A DNA stretch of 64,000 nucleotides from Arenibacter sp. P308M17 (lineage in GTDB: Bacteria > Bacteroidota > Bacteroidia > Flavobacteriales > Flavobacteriaceae). Shown here piece after piece: positions 61,801-64,000 of the stretch. The position numbers were made by a program, and so were the translations under genes. The DNA is taken from the NCBI RefSeq assembly GCF_003426735.1, contig NZ_QVON01000002.1, forward strand, positions 558,001 through 622,000. Reading direction: 5' to 3'. The first letter of the stretch is position 1; each line of letters starts with the position of its first letter. A model generated the notes under the pieces. That model was given only the letters and a program-made list of their open reading frames with translations. It had not been told where the DNA came from and did not search any database.

Positions 61801-62559
61801 CGACCAAAAGCGGCCATCCTGCGCGAAAAAGGCAGTAACTCGGAACGCGAAATGGCCAATGCCATGTTCCTGGCCGGTTTTGATGTTAAGGATGTTCATA
61901 TGACCGATCTAATATCGGGAAGGGAAACCTTGGAAGATATCCAATTTATCGGTGCTGTGGGCGGATTCTCCAACTCTGATGTATTGGGAAGCGCCAAAGG
62001 TTGGGCCGGAGCCTTTAAATACAACGAAAAGGCCAATACGGCTTTAAGGAATTTCTTTGCCAGGCCAGACACCCTTTCCATTGGTATTTGTAATGGTTGT
62101 CAACTATTCATGGAATTGGAATTGATAAACCCTGAGCACGCGGAACATGGAAAAATGACCTTTAACGATTCCCATAAACATGAAAGCGGATTTACATCCG
62201 TGGTTGTCCAAAAGAACAATTCCATTATGCTTTCAAGTTTGGAAGGATCCAATTTGGGCGTTTGGATATCCCATGGCGAAGGAAAGTTTAAATTACCAAT
62301 GGCCAAGGAAAATTACAATATAGTGGCAAATTACGGTTACGAAGGTTATCCTGCAAATCCCAACGGCAGTGACTTCAACACGGCTATGCTATGTGATGCT
62401 TCCGGCAGGCATTTGGTGACCATGCCCCATATTGAGCGTTCCATATTCCAATGGAATTGGGCCTATTACCCGGCAAACAGAAAGGATGAGGTTTCCCCCT
62501 GGTTGGAAGCCTTTGTAAATGCCAGAAAATGGCTGGAGACCTATAAAGGGCAAGAATGA
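58867..62559 (+). CDS. purL: phosphoribosylformylglycinamidine synthase, single-chain
   Basis: Fourth step of purine synthesis: converts FGAR to FGAM using glutamine and ATP. 1230 residues, the long fused form (PurL plus PurQ in one chain). N-terminal PurS-like domain; FGAM synthase domains with GFSQVNSEHCRHKIFNGTF, ETHNFPTTVEPFNGAATGAGG and DHGAGGHLNCLSEL; C-terminal glutaminase with the Cys nucleophile in SIGICNGCQLF and the His/Glu pair in TMPHIERS. Followed by an acetyltransferase gene with a 4-base overlap. Confidence 0.97.
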   Translation: MIHFFGDPSTKIFAVQTKNDLTQEDSVKLTWLFGNQPKLNTASLDAFFVGPRAAMITPWSTNATEITQNMGISGIIRIEEYTAVDQDEKGFDPMLSQKYKDLSQDIFKVDILPEPILEIVDIAQYNEREGLALSDEEVAYLKQVSEKIGRKLTDSEVFGFSQVNSEHCRHKIFNGTFVIDGIEKPSSLFRLIKKTSQEHPGNIVSAYKDNVAFLKGPKVVQFAPKSADRPDFYQEKFFESVISLKAETHNFPTTVEPFNGAATGAGGEIRDRLAGGKGSLPLAGTAVYMTAYSRLEENRPWEKGMQERNWLYQTPMDILIKASNGASDFGNKFGQPLIAGSVLTFEHDEANENPVTGKNRKLGYDKVIMQAGGIGYGKAEQAIKDVPKTGDKIVILGGDNYRIGMGGAAVSSADTGEFGATIELNAIQRSNPEMQKRAANAIRAMVESDHNPIVSIHDHGAGGHLNCLSELVEETGGKIDMDKLPIGDPTLSAKETIGNESQERMGLVIGKNDVDRLHRIADRERSPMYEVGDVTGDKRFTFKSSTTGESPMDLDLSDMFGSSPKTVMNDTTVTRKYKAPSYSLEHFHDYLDQVLQLEAVAAKDWLTNKVDRCVGGRVAKQQCAGPLQLPLNNCGVMALDYKGKEGIATSIGHSPISGLIDPSAGSKNSIAEALTNIVWAPLKDGLDAVSLSANWMWPCKNPGEDARLYEAVQAISDFTIELGINVPTGKDSLSMKQRYKDAEVIAPGTVIISAAGNCTDITKVVEPVLQKNGGDIYYINLSQDSFKLGGSSFAQILNTIGDVAPTINNAENFKSVFNTLQKLILEGKILAGHDVASGGLITTLLELCFSHLDLGATLDLTAIGEADTIKLLFSENAGVVFQAKDSSVEKVLANAGIEHFKIGSVNASASLTIKNQGMEMGLNINSLRDTWFRTSYLLDRKQTANNLAKERYNNYKNQPLNYIFPTHFNGKIPNRPNARPKAAILREKGSNSEREMANAMFLAGFDVKDVHMTDLISGRETLEDIQFIGAVGGFSNSDVLGSAKGWAGAFKYNEKANTALRNFFARPDTLSIGICNGCQLFMELELINPEHAEHGKMTFNDSHKHESGFTSVVVQKNNSIMLSSLEGSNLGVWISHGEGKFKLPMAKENYNIVANYGYEGYPANPNGSDFNTAMLCDASGRHLVTMPHIERSIFQWNWAYYPANRKDEVSPWLEAFVNARKWLETYKGQE

Positions 62560-63008
62560 TATTTAGACGGGCTAACAAGGAAGACCTTCCGGCTATAATA
62601 AAAATGATAGCCAATGATACTTTGGGCAAATTACGGGAGCAATATAGGGATCCCCTTCCCAAAGCATATTATAGCGCTTTTGAAATAATTGATGGGGACA
62701 AAAACCAGCAGCTGATGGTTATAGAGAATTCCGAGGGAGAAGTGGTAGCCTCCTTTCAGTTGAGTTTTCTGCAATACCTTACCTATGTAGGCGGCATCCG
62801 CTGTCTTGTAGAGAATGTACATGTAAGGGAAGATCAAACGGGCAAGGGCATAGGAAAGCAAATGTTTCAATGGATCATTGAAACAGCCAAGAAAAAAGGG
62901 GTTCATCTGATACAGCTGACCTCCAACAAACTGCGGCCCCGTGCTATTCGATTTTATGAAGGCATCGGATTCAAGGCCACCCACGAAGGGTTTAAACTAC
63001 ATTTATAA
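62556..63008 (+). CDS. GNAT family N-acetyltransferase
   Basis: 150 residues. Acetyl-CoA-binding motif VHVREDQTGKGIGKQMFQWI and the C-terminal segment LTSNKLRPRAIRFYEGIGFK are characteristic. Its ATG overlaps the purL stop (ATGA), so it is expressed with purL. Substrate unknown; the link to purine synthesis may be only positional. The short hairpin at 63019-63089 follows. Confidence 0.92.
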   Translation: MIFRRANKEDLPAIIKMIANDTLGKLREQYRDPLPKAYYSAFEIIDGDKNQQLMVIENSEGEVVASFQLSFLQYLTYVGGIRCLVENVHVREDQTGKGIGKQMFQWIIETAKKKGVHLIQLTSNKLRPRAIRFYEGIGFKATHEGFKLHL

Positions 63009-63018
63009 AACCAAATTA

Positions 63019-63089
63019 AAATCCCTTGAAATGAAGTTGGGACTAAATGCATATAGGGCATTAAAGTTCATCTTCATTTCAAGGGATTT
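63019..63089. terminator. long inverted repeat after purL-GNAT
   Basis: Perfect 18-base arms AAATCCCTTGAAATGAAG / CTTCATTTCAAGGGATTT with a 35-base loop, 10 bases after the acetyltransferase stop. There is no T tract, so it may be an atypical terminator or a mobile-element trace. Confidence 0.6.
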
Positions 63090-63130
63090 GTGAATAAAAC
63101 AATTCCCGATTCCATTAGGAAAGCATCTCG

Positions 63131-63351
63131 TTTATTATCTAGTTAAAGGTTAAAACCCCGCCTGAACGTAGTCGGGGCGGGCCTTTAATTTCAATATAGT
63201 TGCTTTAGTTTCTATAAACTTTGGTAGTCCACAATTGGCAATGGGCAATGAAATCCGTCATCTTGCCAACTGCTTGCTTACTGCCAACATATCATCAAGT
63301 CCTAGCCATAGAATCCCATTCCGTCCCGAAACCTATGTAATTTCATTGCAT
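63131..63351 (-). repeat. ~220-base dispersed repeat, copy B (inverted)
   Basis: On the minus strand it begins ATGCAATGAAATTACATAGG, has GGGACGGAATGGGATTC, GTTGGCAGTA, GGATTTCATTGCCCATTGCC, and ends CCGACTACGTTCAGGCGGGG and TTTTAACCTTTAACTAG, in the same order as copy A. It supplies the stop codon of the glycosidase-like gene. Confidence 0.7.
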
Positions 63352-63999
63352 ATTCGTTTTGTCCTTTGAGTAATCGGCATGGATTGCCTTGTCAAAAGCC
63401 GCCCAATGTTCTGGTTTCATTCTTTCGGGAGTAAAAAGGCATATTCCGGTAGCTCCATTCTCCATGGAAGTCCTGATGGCCGTTTCTATTTCCGAAGGCA
63501 GCAAGCCGTGATTTTCTGGGTCGTTTTCCTTGGTTTTGTTCTCCGGGTTTGGACATATGAAGAGTCCACTGTAAATAGGCTTTTCCCCCTTAACGGATGC
63601 CACTTCCTCTTTGGTTATCTCCCCGACCCATTCAGGACCCTTTAAATAAAAATCATTATAGTTCATAGGATAAAAGGCATCCAAATCCCATTTGTTCCAT
63701 TCCTGTCTCACCATCTTCATTGCATTGCTGGGTCCTGGAAAAACTGCTGCATTGATCTTTTTGCCCTTTTCATGGACCACCTTTGCCAAACGATTTACAA
63801 TATTGGTGATCAAATCATATCTATACTGCTTCCATTCCTGAACCTTGGATGGATCTTCAACCTCTTTTATATCTATTCCCGATTTCTCCTTAAAATCCGA
63901 TACACATTTATCACAATAGCAATAATCGGCTACTGGGTATTCCTCGTTCATTACCAGTCCATATTTGTCCCAAAGGCCTTCGGCCAATATTACATCCGG
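63343..63999 (-). CDS. glycoside-hydrolase-like protein, 3' part (runs off window)
   Basis: The last ~218 codons of a gene whose 5' end is outside the window; the frame stays open to position 64000. PVADYCYCDKCVSDFKEKSGI is a Cys-rich pattern seen in several uncharacterised family-10-like glycosylhydrolases, followed by NAAVFPGPSNAMKMVRQEWN, LDAFYPMNYNDF and ENGATGICLFTPERMKPEHW, consistent with a TIM-barrel sugar-active enzyme. The exact family is not assigned. The C-terminal Gln-stop lies inside the dispersed repeat. Confidence 0.7.
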   Translation of the reverse strand, partial: PDVILAEGLWDKYGLVMNEEYPVADYCYCDKCVSDFKEKSGIDIKEVEDPSKVQEWKQYRYDLITNIVNRLAKVVHEKGKKINAAVFPGPSNAMKMVRQEWNKWDLDAFYPMNYNDFYLKGPEWVGEITKEEVASVKGEKPIYSGLFICPNPENKTKENDPENHGLLPSEIETAIRTSMENGATGICLFTPERMKPEHWAAFDKAIHADYSKDKTNMQ

Positions 64000-64000
64000 G

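Noticed and set aside
1-64000. tRNA, rRNA, CRISPR, insertion sequence or prophage
   Set aside because: I found no cloverleaf, regularly spaced repeats, transposase or phage structural genes when reading the intergenic regions.

Overview
This is a chromosomal window from a member of the Bacteroidota, most likely a marine Flavobacteriaceae (Zobellia/Maribacter/Arenibacter-like; the genus is a guess). The evidence is AT-rich DNA, A-rich ribosome-binding regions in place of Shine-Dalgarno sites, a flavobacterial gene repertoire (SusC-style outer-membrane receptor, sensor of ECF-type sigma factor, lipocalin/OmpA lipoproteins, type III PKS cassette), and the Bacteroidota -7 promoter box TAnnTTTG, seen directly upstream of at least a dozen genes. 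I see no rRNA, tRNA, CRISPR array, transposase or phage gene.

Layout. 0-1.6 kb: agmatine-to-putrescine pair (agmatine deiminase cut by the window edge, plus N-carbamoylputrescine amidase). 2-4.9 kb: TetR regulator and metallo-beta-lactamase-fold hydrolase with matching candidate operators, then long direct intergenic repeats and a J-domain/KTSC protein. 5-10.8 kb: cold-shock protein, HipA-like kinase + DUF3037, outer-membrane receptor, AraC and Fur-type regulators. 11-16 kb: pseudouridine synthase, DUF1080 lipoprotein, SlyD-like isomerase, serine hydrolase, cold-shock-domain protein, OsmC. 16.3-17 kb: a gene-poor stretch with two tandem paralogous 28-codon ORFs, a third 43-codon ORF, a terminator, and a perfect AT palindrome upstream. 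17-30 kb: EamA transporter, DUF2207/LemA pair, pirin, dihaem cytochrome, two helicases, LpxD, ribosome hibernation factor, TerC.

30.1-35.2 kb: one minus-strand cassette of FAD oxidoreductase, methyltransferase, type III polyketide synthase, dehydratase, ketoacyl synthase and ACP; it looks like a pathway for a modified phenolic or pyrone lipid. 35.3-36.8 kb: OmpA-like and lipocalin lipoproteins. 37.1-44.1 kb: a fused 2-oxoacid dehydrogenase E1, a soluble histidine kinase and NtrC-type sigma-54 activator, then a glutamate-dehydrogenase/GreA-like/unknown operon whose upstream region carries an exact sigma-54 promoter and an AAATAATTG-n5-CAATTATTT palindrome. The same palindrome lies upstream of the micro-ORFs at 16.4 kb, suggesting a shared regulator.

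44.2-58.5 kb: mostly housekeeping genes (2OG oxygenase, DinB, SUI1, nucleoside phosphorylase, Ung, ECF sigma trio, RsmB-type methyltransferase, acyl-CoA dehydrogenase, CDF transporter). 58.5-63.4 kb: purL and an acetyltransferase bracketed by two inverted copies of a degenerate ~220-250 bp repeat. The window ends inside a glycosidase-like gene. Gene starts were often moved downstream of the longest possible start because a -7 box sits across the longer one.
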